Below, piece by piece: positions 16,909-25,531 of a stretch of 48,067 nucleotides of DNA. The position numbers were made by a program, and so were the translations under genes. A model generated the notes under the pieces. That model was not told the origin of the DNA and made no database searches. It saw nothing but the letters and a program-made list of their open reading frames with translations. Where the stretch lies: positions 1 through 48,067 of the forward strand of contig CALUQR010000011.1 in assembly GCA_944322965.1 (NCBI GenBank), read 5' to 3'. This DNA comes from Vulcanimicrobiota bacterium. Its GTDB lineage: Bacteria > Vulcanimicrobiota > Xenobia > Xenobiales > Xenobiaceae. Each line of letters begins with the position of its first letter. The stretch's first letter is position 1.

Positions 16909-17043
16909 CTTCAAAACTCCAGTTGGCCATTCCGGAGAGCGGCGGCGTCCCGGCGGGGACTTACGGCTCTGCGGCTTAAATAAGGCCCGGCAGGTCTCTC
17001 CCGCTCAGGCGCTGGGGCGCTTTCCCCATCTGGAGAGCAGAAA
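16909..17043 (-). promoter_or_regulatory. structured nrdJ leader, candidate cis-regulatory RNA
   Basis: On the minus strand the leader contains a GGGG/CCCC hairpin nested within CTCTCC...GGGAGAG. A second possible pairing joins that GGGAGAG to CTCTCC further down (about 16932-16937), and a third joins CTCC there to the GGAG Shine-Dalgarno about 9 nt before the ATG. These pairings are mutually exclusive, which is the logic of a translational switch. GAGACCTGCC resembles the cobalamin B12 box, but other cobalamin-riboswitch core elements were not found. Confidence 0.35.
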
Positions 17044-17075
17044 CCTCCCTAGCTTGGTAGTACAAGGGAGGGAGG
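17044..17075 (-). terminator. hairpin terminator after the Tim44-like gene
   Basis: CCTCCCTCCCTTG and CAAGCTAGGGAGG can pair on the minus strand, followed by TTTCT, 19 nt after the stop of the upstream gene. This separates that gene from nrdJ. Confidence 0.6.
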
Positions 17076-17093
17076 TAGAGGGCGCTGGGGCTC

Positions 17094-18686
17094 TCAGTAG
17101 AAGGTTGTGAAGGTGGAGTAGCCGACGACCCCATTCAATTCGATCTTCGCTAAGAGCCAGTCGGCGTGGGCTGGGGGCGGCGGGGCGGCTTCGACTAAGG
17201 GCGCTTGGCAGTAGGGGCATTCTACTACTTGGAGCCCGCGCAGGCTAGCGCCGCAGTGGGGGCAGAAGATCAATTCTGGGGTGGGAGTAGCGGCGGTGGC
17301 GGGTGGGGCTGAAGGATGGAGGGGGCGGATGAAGGTCCAAAACTCGCTAAAGAAGATGGGCTGGCGCATATCGCCATCGACTAGGCCATTTAGGGGGGCG
17401 GCTTGGCAGACGTAATCTATGCTGGTAGCTACGAAGTAGACGGTTATAATCTCATAGCAGGGATCTTGGGCGATACTTATGACTTCCGCCTTACGCAGAG
17501 TAGCGCCTTGAAGTCTCCGATGCACTTGCAGGCGCAGACTATTATCTAGCTCGAAGGTAAAGTTACTTTGGAGGTAGGGGGTAGCTACGTCTAAGAGCGG
17601 CTCCAGGCTATCCGTATTGACAGCTTTCAGGTAAGCGGCGAAAGTTTGGCGCAGTCGGTTAGTAAACTCCTCCCAGCTAAAGTCCGGGTGGCGTTCCATA
17701 AAGGCCTCGTAATTCATATGCAAATCGGGCGTACGCAAATTGGGCGTACGCGCGCCCAACTTCCAGTTAGTAATACACTCCTCCCGGCTAGAGTTTGGGC
17801 GGCTTTCCATAAAGGCGTGGTAATACTTATAAAAATCGTCCATACGTGCGCCAAACTTCCATAGAGTTCCATAGCGCGGGTAGGGGATCGGCTTCCAGAG
17901 TTCTACCTGCTCATCGGGGAGGGTATTAACTTCCAATTTGCTCATCATCCAGGCGTAGCGCCCTGAGCTGAGGTCTTGATGGCAGGAGCGGCAGCAAGAG
18001 TTGAGGGGATCGACGCCGCTAGTAGCTCCACACTTGGGGCAGGCCAGGGGCAGGTTGGGGGGCAGGAGGGAGGAGGAGGCCTCTAAATTGCGGGTCAAGA
18101 CGAGGTAATTGTCCGCTCCCAGCCATCTCTTTTGTCCATTCTGGAAGTGGGCTAAGAATTGGGAGTTAAAGGAGAGGCTGACGCGGGCTAGTCCCCGTTC
18201 CTCACTTTTGGCCATCTGTTTAATAGTCGTCTTAGCTAGGGCTAGATGTTCGATCTTCTCAATATTGGGGGGCAGATTGGCGCTCAAATTCTCTAGGAGT
18301 TGGGCCTCCATATAATAGAGCAGTCGCCCTTTCTCCTGGGGCTCATAGAAGCCTAGGTTTAGCTGCTGATAGAGGATAGTTACGAATTCGTAGAGGGCGA
18401 AGCGGGAAAATTGGTCGTCTAAATCTTGGAGGCGTTGGACTTTAAGCTGATCGGGGTCTGCCGCTCCACGAACTTGGGCCGTAGCCTGGAGATTGCGATC
18501 TTCCTTCTTAGAATTTGGCGACAATACATAAGCGACGGAGAATACACCCCAACAAATAGTTAGGAAAAGGCACGTTACCATTACCTCATTACTGTTGTTC
18601 AAGGCCATGAGCGCGGCGCATACGAAGGGGAGGGCTAAACATCCCACGCCCGCGGTGATCCAGCGCTTGTTGCTCGATTTACTCAT
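17094..18686 (-). CDS. membrane-anchored Tim44-like protein with two zinc ribbons
   Basis: This 530-residue protein starts with two hydrophobic segments (WITAGVGCLALPFVCAALMA and EVMVTCLFLTICWGVFSVAY). A first alpha/beta Tim44-like domain lies at about residues 85-205 (DDQFSRFALYEFVTILYQQL). A zinc ribbon, CPKCG...CCRSCHQDL, lies at about 214-236. A second Tim44-like domain lies at about 330-450 (FTNRLRQTFAAYLKAVNTDS, FFSEFWTFIRP). A C-terminal zinc ribbon, CPHCG...CPYC, lies at about 475-493. Between the domains is a tandem 37-residue repeat. In bacteria Tim44-like proteins are poorly understood membrane proteins. The doubled domain with zinc ribbons is unusual to me. Function is unknown; the neighbours nrdJ and a MATE exporter give no clue. 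Confidence 0.75.
   Translation of the reverse strand: MSKSSNKRWITAGVGCLALPFVCAALMALNNSNEVMVTCLFLTICWGVFSVAYVLSPNSKKEDRNLQATAQVRGAADPDQLKVQRLQDLDDQFSRFALYEFVTILYQQLNLGFYEPQEKGRLLYYMEAQLLENLSANLPPNIEKIEHLALAKTTIKQMAKSEERGLARVSLSFNSQFLAHFQNGQKRWLGADNYLVLTRNLEASSSLLPPNLPLACPKCGATSGVDPLNSCCRSCHQDLSSGRYAWMMSKLEVNTLPDEQVELWKPIPYPRYGTLWKFGARMDDFYKYYHAFMESRPNSSREECITNWKLGARTPNLRTPDLHMNYEAFMERHPDFSWEEFTNRLRQTFAAYLKAVNTDSLEPLLDVATPYLQSNFTFELDNSLRLQVHRRLQGATLRKAEVISIAQDPCYEIITVYFVATSIDYVCQAAPLNGLVDGDMRQPIFFSEFWTFIRPLHPSAPPATAATPTPELIFCPHCGASLRGLQVVECPYCQAPLVEAAPPPPAHADWLLAKIELNGVVGYSTFTTFY
17667..17888 (-). repeat. two tandem 111-bp units inside the Tim44-like gene
   Basis: CTCCTCCC-GCTA-AGT starts at 17667 and again at 17778. 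Both units contain TTCCATAAAGGC and end near AACTTCCA. The period is 111 bp (37 codons), so the frame is kept and the protein gains a repeated AFMER/AFMES segment. The first unit also holds a short GGGCGTACGC duplication. Confidence 0.75.
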
Positions 18687-18774
18687 GCTTCCCTCTCTAG
18701 CCTCGCTCCCATCTTTTAATTACAAGTTCTGCAAATTCTAGCTAACTTCCCTTGCAACTGGAGGAGGACGACGG

Positions 18775-20187
18775 CTAAGAGGCGCTCTGGGGGGGGACGT
18801 GCAATTGGCGCATGAGGTGGAGGTAGACGCCTAGCGAGATAACTAGGGAGAAGGCTTCGGCTATCGGTTGGGCGCTAATGACCCCGTACATACCGCACCA
18901 ATGGTCTAAGAGCAGGGTGCAGGAGATATTGAAAAGTCCCAGGCGGATAGCGGAGAGGGCCAGGGAGGGGCTGGCGTAGCCCATAGCTTGCAGGCCGTAG
19001 CAGATGAGAAAATTGACTACGGTCATCGGTACCCCCAAGCTGGCGATGCGCAAAAATTGGGCTCCTAAGCGCAAGGTTTGGGGCTCCTCAATAAAGAGAC
19101 CTACAATAGCCTCAGAGAAGAGCCAGGAGAGAGCCACGCAGAAAAGGGAGAGGAGCAGGCCGCACAGCCAAGCGAAATGGCTAATGGCGCGCATCCTTTT
19201 GTAGTTGTGGGCGGCGAAATTGTAGCCTACTAAGGGCATATAACCTTGGCAGATGCCCATGCTGATATTGATAGGCAGCATATCGACCCGCTTGACGATC
19301 CCGAAGGCGGCGATGGGAATATCGCCATACTGGGCGGAGAGGCGCACGATGAGGAAGTTGCCTACCCCGGCTAAGATGGTATTGAGGGCCGAGCTAGCTC
19401 CGATAGAGACTACTTCCCACAGGCAGCGCAGCGTAAAGTGGCGGGGATTTAAGGAGAGGGCGGTGCGTTCCCCTTGGCGCCAGCGCACTAAGAGCAAGAT
19501 AAAGTAAGCGGCGGAGAGGAAATTGGAGAGCAAGGTGGCTAGGGCCGCCCCGCGCACTTCGAGTTGTAGATAAAAGATAAAGATAGGATCCAGGATGATA
19601 TTTAAGATGCCCCCCGCCATGAGGCCCCAGCTGGCTTGGGCGGCGTGGCCGTCGCTGCGCAGGAGGTTAGCTAAGCTGAGGCTGATTACGGTGGGGATAG
19701 CCCCCAGGGTGACTACGTAGAAAAAATATTGGCTAGCGTACTCTATCGTTTGGGGGCTAGCTCCCAAAAAGCGCAAGATAGGTTGGGAGTAGGAGTAGCT
19801 GAGGAGGGCGTAGAGGGCGCCGGAGGCTAGGGTGGCATAAAAGCTAAAGGAGCTGACGAACTTGACCTTCTTCTCGTGCTTAGCCCCCAAGAGGCGGGAG
19901 ATGACGCTGGCCCCGCCCAGTCCGAAGAGGTTGCCGATAAAGTTGAGGGAGTAGAAGATGGGGAAGCAGAGGGCCAGGGCGGCCAGCATGTAGGGGTTAT
20001 TGAGCTGCCCAATAAAGTAGGTGTCGGCCATGTTGTAGATCATAGTCACCAACTGGCTGAGGATAGTGGGCAGGGAGAGGGTAGCCACCGCCACCGGCAC
20101 GGGAGCCTTTTCGAATAGTTGGCGGTCGATTAGGGCCGTAGGGCTCCGGTGCTGGGGATGGGGGTGGTGGGGCGGGTGGAGGGGCAT
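18775..20187 (-). CDS. MATE family efflux transporter
   Basis: The 470-residue protein has about 12 hydrophobic segments and the MATE order: EKAPVPVAVATLSLPTILSQ, MIYNMADTYFIGQLNNPYML, then FGLGGASVISRLLGAKHEKK. Later come LLRSDGHAAQASWGLMAGGI, LNIILDPIFIFYL and GYMPLVGYNFAAHNYKRM. These proteins export organic cations or drugs using a sodium or proton gradient across the inner membrane. A His/Pro-rich N-terminal tail (MPLHPPHHPHPQHRS) precedes the first helix; a later start is possible. It begins 6 bp after the dihydropyrimidinase stop on the same strand, so the two are probably co-transcribed. Substrate is not predictable. Confidence 0.93.
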   Translation of the reverse strand: MPLHPPHHPHPQHRSPTALIDRQLFEKAPVPVAVATLSLPTILSQLVTMIYNMADTYFIGQLNNPYMLAALALCFPIFYSLNFIGNLFGLGGASVISRLLGAKHEKKVKFVSSFSFYATLASGALYALLSYSYSQPILRFLGASPQTIEYASQYFFYVVTLGAIPTVISLSLANLLRSDGHAAQASWGLMAGGILNIILDPIFIFYLQLEVRGAALATLLSNFLSAAYFILLLVRWRQGERTALSLNPRHFTLRCLWEVVSIGASSALNTILAGVGNFLIVRLSAQYGDIPIAAFGIVKRVDMLPINISMGICQGYMPLVGYNFAAHNYKRMRAISHFAWLCGLLLSLFCVALSWLFSEAIVGLFIEEPQTLRLGAQFLRIASLGVPMTVVNFLICYGLQAMGYASPSLALSAIRLGLFNISCTLLLDHWCGMYGVISAQPIAEAFSLVISLGVYLHLMRQLHVPPQSAS

Positions 20188-20193
20188 CGCTCT

Positions 20194-21537
20194 TTACTTG
20201 AGGCGGCGGTTTAGATAGCGCCCGCGCCCCAGCTGGCCGAAGTATTGGTTCTCACTAATAACTACTTCCCCGCGGCTAATTACTATCTGGGGGCGGCTAG
20301 AGACTTGGCGTCCTTCGTAGGGGGTCCAATCGACCTTTTCGTGGAGGGTGGCGGCGCTAATGGTGTAGGGCTCATGGCTCCAGACGACTAGGTCGGCGTC
20401 AAAGCCGGGCAAGAGTTGGCCCTTATGGGGCAGTCCTACCAGTTGGGCGGGGCGGGTAGCGCAGACTTCGACCCAGCGGGGTAAGCTCATATGGGGCAGA
20501 TCTTTTATGAGCGTCATGCGCGTCTCGATGGAGGCTAAGCCGCCCGGGGTCTGGGCGAAGTTGGGGGCCTCTTCCTTCTCGCGGCGGGAGAAGGGGCAGT
20601 GGTCGCTAGAGACGGAGTCCAAAGTCCCCTCTTCCAGGGCCTTAATTAAGGGGCGGTGGTGGCTAGCGGGGCGCAGGGGCGGGGAGCAGACGACTAAGGG
20701 GCCCATACTCTCTAAGTAAGAGTCGTCTAAGGCCAGGTAGTGGGGGCAGGTCTCGGCGTAGACCGTCTGGCCGCGCCTTCGGGCCCGCTCGATGAGGGGC
20801 AGCGCTTGGGAGCAGCCTTGGTGGAAGAGGTAGATCTTCATTTGGGCCAAGCGGGCCAGCTCTAAGACTCGTTCCACCGCTTCCGCTTCCGCTTCCGCAG
20901 GCCGGGAGAGGGCGTGGTAGCGCGGGGCCAGCTCTTGGGCCTCTAAATGTTGGCGGATGAGCTCACGGATTAAGGGCCAATTCTCGGCGTGGACTACGGC
21001 CATCCCTTGGGCCTTAGCTATAGCTTGGAAGGAGCGGTAGAGCTGACCGTCGTCTAAGCTAAAAGAGTAGGCGGTATAATGTTTGAAGGTGGGGCAGCCC
21101 CCTTTGACTAGCTCCGGGATCTCCGCCAATTTGCCCAGATCGTGGGGGAGGATAGACATATGTAAGCTATAGTCGCAACAGACTAGATCTTGGGCCTCGC
21201 GACGGCGGCGCTCTAAGGCTTGGGTTAAACTCTCCTCTTCGGCCGCTTCTACAAAGTCCATGACCGTAGTCGTACCCCCAAAGAGCGCGGCTTGGGTACC
21301 GGAGGCGAAGGTGTCGGCGGTATGGCGCCCGCCCACAAAGTAACTCAGATGGGCGTGGATATCGACCCCTCCCGGGGTTACGATCCTCTTTTGGGCGTCG
21401 ATCACCCGTTGGGCCCCTTCTTGATAGGCCTGGAGATCGTGGCCTAGGGCGCAGATCTTGCCCTTCTGGATGGCTATATCTAAGGGTAAGACTTCCGAAC
21501 CTACTACCGCTAGGGCGTTGAGAATCAATAAATCCAT
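20194..21537 (-). CDS. dihydropyrimidinase / D-hydantoinase family amidohydrolase
   Basis: The 447-residue cyclic amidohydrolase has the binuclear-metal motifs: VDIHAHLS (H-x-H), a carboxylated-lysine segment TFKHYTAYSF, then AVVHAENW, IYLFHQGCS and the final Asp in VSSDHCPFS. The C-terminal AHEPYTISAATLH-type segment reads WSHEPYTISAATLHEKVD, followed by GRQVSSRPQIVISRGEVVIS, typical of hydantoinase/dihydropyrimidinase and allantoinase-like enzymes. It hydrolyses cyclic amide rings in pyrimidine or hydantoin breakdown. The exact substrate is uncertain. The second ATG (21537) is chosen: GGAGGT lies 9 nt before it but directly abuts the first ATG. Without neighbouring pyrimidine genes its pathway cannot be fixed. 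Confidence 0.88.
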   Translation of the reverse strand: MDLLILNALAVVGSEVLPLDIAIQKGKICALGHDLQAYQEGAQRVIDAQKRIVTPGGVDIHAHLSYFVGGRHTADTFASGTQAALFGGTTTVMDFVEAAEEESLTQALERRRREAQDLVCCDYSLHMSILPHDLGKLAEIPELVKGGCPTFKHYTAYSFSLDDGQLYRSFQAIAKAQGMAVVHAENWPLIRELIRQHLEAQELAPRYHALSRPAEAEAEAVERVLELARLAQMKIYLFHQGCSQALPLIERARRRGQTVYAETCPHYLALDDSYLESMGPLVVCSPPLRPASHHRPLIKALEEGTLDSVSSDHCPFSRREKEEAPNFAQTPGGLASIETRMTLIKDLPHMSLPRWVEVCATRPAQLVGLPHKGQLLPGFDADLVVWSHEPYTISAATLHEKVDWTPYEGRQVSSRPQIVISRGEVVISENQYFGQLGRGRYLNRRLK

Positions 21538-21663
21538 AACTTCCATACCTCCGCCTCTTAAGGTTTTGAGGCTAACTTACTTCCAAACGCGCGCTCAGAA
21601 TTAGAGTTAGCCTCAAAGGGTCTCTCGCTTAAGGGGCCCTCCGGGGGAGAGCCAGGTTACTTT

Positions 21664-23454
21664 TTAGAGGTCGTACTTTAAGTGGACCAGCTTCATCTGC
21701 TCGTCGGTCACCACTACCGGAGCGCCCGTCATGAGCTCGACGCCATTAGTATTCTTGGGGAAGGCGATAACTTCGCGGATAGAGGTTTCGCCCGCCAAGA
21801 TGGCTACTAAGCGGTCTAAGCCCAGAGCGATACCGGCGTGGGGGGGCGCGCCGTAACCGAAGGCGTTTAAGAGGAAGCCAAACTTAGTCTCCGCCTCTTC
21901 CAGACTGAGGCCGATGCATTTTAAGACCCTGGCCTGGAGGTCGCGTTGGTGGATACGCACCGAACCGGAGGCCAGCTCGCTGCCATTTAAGACTAAGTCG
22001 TAAGCCGCGGCCCGCACGCTCAAAGGATCGCTCTCTAAGCGCTCTAAGTCGCTGGGCAAGGGGCTAGTGAAGGGGTGGTGCTCCGCCTCTAAGCGGTTTT
22101 CTTCCTCGTTCCAGGAGAACATGGGGAAGTCGATGACCCACAGGAACTCGTAGCGCTGGGGATCGAGCAAGTTGAGGTGCTGGGCCAACTCTAAGCGCAC
22201 CTTCCCTAAAGCTACGCTCAAATCCTTGGAGGGGGCGGCGGCCAAAATGACCAAGTCGCCGCTCTCAGCGCCCATCTGCTGGCAGATGTGGGCGATCTTC
22301 TCTTCTCCTAAGAACTTTAAGAGGCTGGACTTATAACCCTCAGGGGTATGGGCGATAAAGAAGAGGCCGGGCAGGTTGGCCCCTTGGGCGATGCTCTTAT
22401 AGTGGTCCTGCTCTTTGCGGGTGATGTGGGCTTGGCCTTTGACGACTAAACCTTTAATGCGCATCCCCTCGGCCAGGGCCTGATCGAAGGCCCCAAAGCC
22501 CGTCTGGCCGCCAATTAAGTCGCTCACATCTTGGATGACCATATCTACGCGCAGGTCGGGCTTATCGGAGCCATATTTCTCGATAGCCTCGCTATAGGAG
22601 ATGCGGGGGATGGCGGCCGGAACGGGGAGCTGCAACTTAGCGAAGAGGGAATGGACTAAACCCTCGACCATGGTTAAGACGTCGTCGCGCTCCACAAAGG
22701 ACATCTCCATATCGATCTGGGTAAATTCCGGCTGGCGGTCGGCGCGCAAGTCCTCGTCGCGGAAGCAGCGGGCGATCTGGAAGTAGCGATCTAAGCCGCC
22801 CACCATCAAGATCTGTTTATAGAGCTGGGGGGACTGGGGCAGAGCGTAGAACTTGCCGGGATTGACGCGGCTGGGCACCAGATAGTCGCGGGCCCCTTCG
22901 GGGGTGGAGGCCGTCAAGATGGGGGTCTCGATCTCGTAGAAACCTTGGGAATCGAAGTAATCGCGCACCGCTTTGGTGACCTTGTGGCGCAGAGCGATAT
23001 TGCGCACTAAGCGGGGCTTGCGCAGATCTAAGTAGCGGTATTGCATACGCAACCCTTCGTCGGGGGCCTGCTCGTCGGAGATGTGGATGGGCAGGGTCTT
23101 ACAGGGGTTTAAGATGTGCAGCTCTTCTACTAAGACTTCGATCTCTTTGGTGGCCAAGTTCTCGTTAGTGGAGGGCACGCTGCGCTTAGCTACTTGGCCC
23201 ACGACGGCGATGACGAACTCGTTGCGCAATTCGCTAGCCCGGGCGAAGACTTGGGGGGTCAGATCCTTATTGAAGACGCATTGGGTGGCGCCGCTGCGGT
23301 CGCGCAGGTCGACGAAGATCAGGCCGCCCAGATCGCGGCGCCTATCTACCCAGCCCATGAGCACTACTTTCTGGCCGGCGTCGGGGGCGCGCAGGACGCC
23401 GCAATAGTGGGTGCGATGTAAACCGTTTAAGGGCTCAGGGCTCAATTCTGACAT
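21664..23454 (-). CDS. aspS: aspartyl-tRNA synthetase
   Basis: The 596-residue bacterial-type enzyme charges tRNA-Asp. An N-terminal OB-fold anticodon-binding domain ([20 protein letters not shown]) is followed by class II motif 1 region [20 protein letters not shown]. Motif 2 is in [20 protein letters not shown]. The bacterial GAD insertion domain lies at about 290-420, and motif 3 is in [35 protein letters not shown] is the conserved amino-acid site loop. Length is standard for bacteria. GGAGAG lies before the ATG. Whether it also charges tRNA-Asn cannot be told here. The glycosyltransferase genes lie upstream on the same strand, 54 bp away. Confidence 0.97.
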   Translation of the reverse strand: MSELSPEPLNGLHRTHYCGVLRAPDAGQKVVLMGWVDRRRDLGGLIFVDLRDRSGATQCVFNKDLTPQVFARASELRNEFVIAVVGQVAKRSVPSTNENLATKEIEVLVEELHILNPCKTLPIHISDEQAPDEGLRMQYRYLDLRKPRLVRNIALRHKVTKAVRDYFDSQGFYEIETPILTASTPEGARDYLVPSRVNPGKFYALPQSPQLYKQILMVGGLDRYFQIARCFRDEDLRADRQPEFTQIDMEMSFVERDDVLTMVEGLVHSLFAKLQLPVPAAIPRISYSEAIEKYGSDKPDLRVDMVIQDVSDLIGGQTGFGAFDQALAEGMRIKGLVVKGQAHITRKEQDHYKSIAQGANLPGLFFIAHTPEGYKSSLLKFLGEEKIAHICQQMGAESGDLVILAAAPSKDLSVALGKVRLELAQHLNLLDPQRYEFLWVIDFPMFSWNEEENRLEAEHHPFTSPLPSDLERLESDPLSVRAAAYDLVLNGSELASGSVRIHQRDLQARVLKCIGLSLEEAETKFGFLLNAFGYGAPPHAGIALGLDRLVAILAGETSIREVIAFPKNTNGVELMTGAPVVVTDEQMKLVHLKYDL

Positions 23455-23508
23455 GGTAACTCTCCTCTAAATAGTGGGGCTCCGCCTAAGAGGGGGGAGC
23501 CGCAGAGC

Positions 23509-24645
23509 TCACTTTCCCCCTATCCCGGTCCCTTCCTCTTCTGGGGGCTCTAGGGCCTCCATTTCCCCCGAGCTCTGCAGGGCGGAGCACTCCCAGGCTA
23601 AGCTATCGGTCATGAGGGTGTCGAGGGCGGTAAAGATCTTCTCTAAGGTGGGGGCGGGGGCGTCTTTGACGATAGAGCGGTGGGCCACTTGCCAGGGGGC
23701 CCACTGCTGGGTATTGAGGGTCGCCGTCTGGGGTTCGTAGACGGCTACCACCGGTTTTTTGAGGGCGGCGGCCAGGTGGACGGCTCCCGTGTCGGGGGTT
23801 ACTACGAAGTTGACCCCCTGCATGAGGCAGGCCCACTGGCGGAAATTGAGGTCGCCTCGGAAGTGGATGCGGTTGTGGGCCGCCTCCGGTTTGGGGTGGC
23901 CGCTAGCTAGGGTCTCGCGCAATTCTTGGGCGATCTCCCCCTCGCGTTGGCCGTAGTAGCAGACGACTAACTCCCCGCCCCGAGAGGTCATCAAAAGGCC
24001 GCTCACTAGGCGCACTAAGTTATTGACCGTCCAGCCTAAGGTCAGCCAGTTGTGGTGTAATTGCAAGAGGATGACCGGATGACGCCAGTTCTTACTCATC
24101 TCGTGGGAGAGGGCCTCTTCCTCTAAGCTCAACTTGAGGCTCAAGCTGTCGTCTTCATAGATTAGGCCCATCGCTTTAGCTAGCTCCCCCAGCTGCTGGA
24201 CCTCGTGGGGTAGGGGCTGACCTAAGGCCAACTTTTTGCCCAAATTGACGCTCATATAGTGGGTGAGGTAGAGGGCGGTGCACATAATGGCCGTTAGGGG
24301 GCGGCTAGCATAAAAGTAACCTACCCGGCAGGGGGCCTTAGTGGCGTAGGCCAGCTTATAGGCTTGGGTGCGGGGGGCTAAGGCTACGGCGATATCGTAC
24401 TGGCGCTGGCGCAGAGCCTCGGTAAATTCGCGGCTGGGGCGATCGCTATAACTTAGGATAGAGTCGACAAAGTCCAAATTCTCCAGGACGGGGGCCGTAT
24501 ACTGGGGCAAGACGACCTCCAACTGGGCCTGGGGCGCGGCCTGACGCAGAGCCTTGAGAAAGGGGGTGGAGAGGATGAGATCCCCTATATGGTCGGTGCG
24601 AATGACCGCTATGCGCTGGGCGGTAGTTAGAGGGAGTGGCTTCAT
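23509..24645 (-). CDS. glycosyltransferase family 9 (heptosyltransferase-like)
   Basis: The 378-residue protein has a two-Rossmann GT-B fold with RIAVIRTDHIGDLILSTPFL (the ADP-heptosyltransferase N-terminal signature) and VNFVVTPDTGAVHLAAALKK (the D-T-G-x-x-H-x-A-A donor-site signature). It probably adds heptose or a related sugar to the LPS core on the cytoplasmic face of the inner membrane. It is the last of three overlapping or abutting glycosyltransferase genes; its ATG follows the GT2 stop by one base. Acceptor and sugar are not predictable. The C-terminus is Glu/Gly-rich (EPPEEEGTGIGGK). Confidence 0.9.
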   Translation of the reverse strand: MKPLPLTTAQRIAVIRTDHIGDLILSTPFLKALRQAAPQAQLEVVLPQYTAPVLENLDFVDSILSYSDRPSREFTEALRQRQYDIAVALAPRTQAYKLAYATKAPCRVGYFYASRPLTAIMCTALYLTHYMSVNLGKKLALGQPLPHEVQQLGELAKAMGLIYEDDSLSLKLSLEEEALSHEMSKNWRHPVILLQLHHNWLTLGWTVNNLVRLVSGLLMTSRGGELVVCYYGQREGEIAQELRETLASGHPKPEAAHNRIHFRGDLNFRQWACLMQGVNFVVTPDTGAVHLAAALKKPVVAVYEPQTATLNTQQWAPWQVAHRSIVKDAPAPTLEKIFTALDTLMTDSLAWECSALQSSGEMEALEPPEEEGTGIGGK

Positions 24646-24646
24646 C

Positions 24647-25531
24647 TTAGCGGCCCATACTCTCTTTCATCCCCCCTACGTAGTAGTATTGGTAGATGAT
24701 CTCTCTGGCCAATTTGCAGCGCTCGGCCAGGGCCTCCAGCCACTCTAAGAGGAAGCGGTTGGCCCGCAAAAAGGAGTGGACTAACATGGAGAGGGGGTTC
24801 ATCCCCATCTGGAGGGCGATGCGAATATCGTGGTACTTGCGGTAGAAGCGCACCGTGGAGTGGCCCGCTAAACGCATGCGCCCCTTCTGCTCGCTAAAGG
24901 AGACGGGGTGCCAGTGGTAGTTGACCGCCTGGGGAGCGTAGTAGATCTTTAAGCCGTACTTTAAGAGGCGGTAGCCCAACTCTAAATCTTCGTGACCGTA
25001 CCCTTGGAAGGCCTCGTCGAACTTGCCGACCTCTATAAGCGTCTGGCGCGGGGCGGAGGCGTTGCCCGTCAAGAAATAGTGCCAGGGCAAGAAGCGGCGG
25101 GTAGCCTTATGGCGGGCGTGGGCGGCGGGATCTTGAGATTTGAGGCGGTACTCTTCTAAGCTCTTAACTTGGACCTCGTTACCTACTACCGCCTGGCCCG
25201 GATGTTCTTGGTGGTAGCGCCAGTGGGTCGCTAAAAGTTGGGGGTCGGCTAAGATATCGGCGTCCGTAAAGAGGATGATCTCCCCCCGGGCTTGGTCGAT
25301 CCCTCGGTTGCGGGCCCCGCTGCGGCCGCGGTTGGGACCGGGTAAGTAACGCACTTGAGGAGCATTTAAACTGGCTACGTACTCGGCCGTGCCGTCGCTA
25401 GAGCCCGAGTCGCAGAGTAAGATCTCATAATCTTGGGGATGGAAAGTCTGATTTAAAAGGGTGGGCAGCACCTCCCGCAGAGTGTCGACCCGGTTATAAG
25501 TGGGCATTACTACGCTGATTTTGATAGACAT
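24647..25531 (-). CDS. glycosyltransferase family 2
   Basis: This 294-residue GT-A enzyme begins MSIKISVVMPTYNRVDTLRE, with a nucleotide-sugar loop DYEILLCDSGSSDGTAEYV and the metal-binding D-x-D in ILFTDADILADPQ. The later FQGYGHEDLELGYRLLKYG is the ED motif with the catalytic base. Such enzymes transfer a sugar from a nucleotide donor to a lipid or saccharide acceptor. A C-terminal region of about 60 residues without clear membrane segments follows. The gene overlaps the upstream GT9 gene by 38 bp and abuts the next GT9 gene, so the three form one LPS-core or glycan operon. Confidence 0.92.
   Translation of the reverse strand: MSIKISVVMPTYNRVDTLREVLPTLLNQTFHPQDYEILLCDSGSSDGTAEYVASLNAPQVRYLPGPNRGRSGARNRGIDQARGEIILFTDADILADPQLLATHWRYHQEHPGQAVVGNEVQVKSLEEYRLKSQDPAAHARHKATRRFLPWHYFLTGNASAPRQTLIEVGKFDEAFQGYGHEDLELGYRLLKYGLKIYYAPQAVNYHWHPVSFSEQKGRMRLAGHSTVRFYRKYHDIRIALQMGMNPLSMLVHSFLRANRFLLEWLEALAERCKLAREIIYQYYYVGGMKESMGR

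Noticed and set aside
16909-17093. A standard cobalamin riboswitch before nrdJ
   Set aside because: Only a B12-box-like GAGACCTGCC is visible. The other conserved core segments are missing, so only an unclassified leader is claimed.
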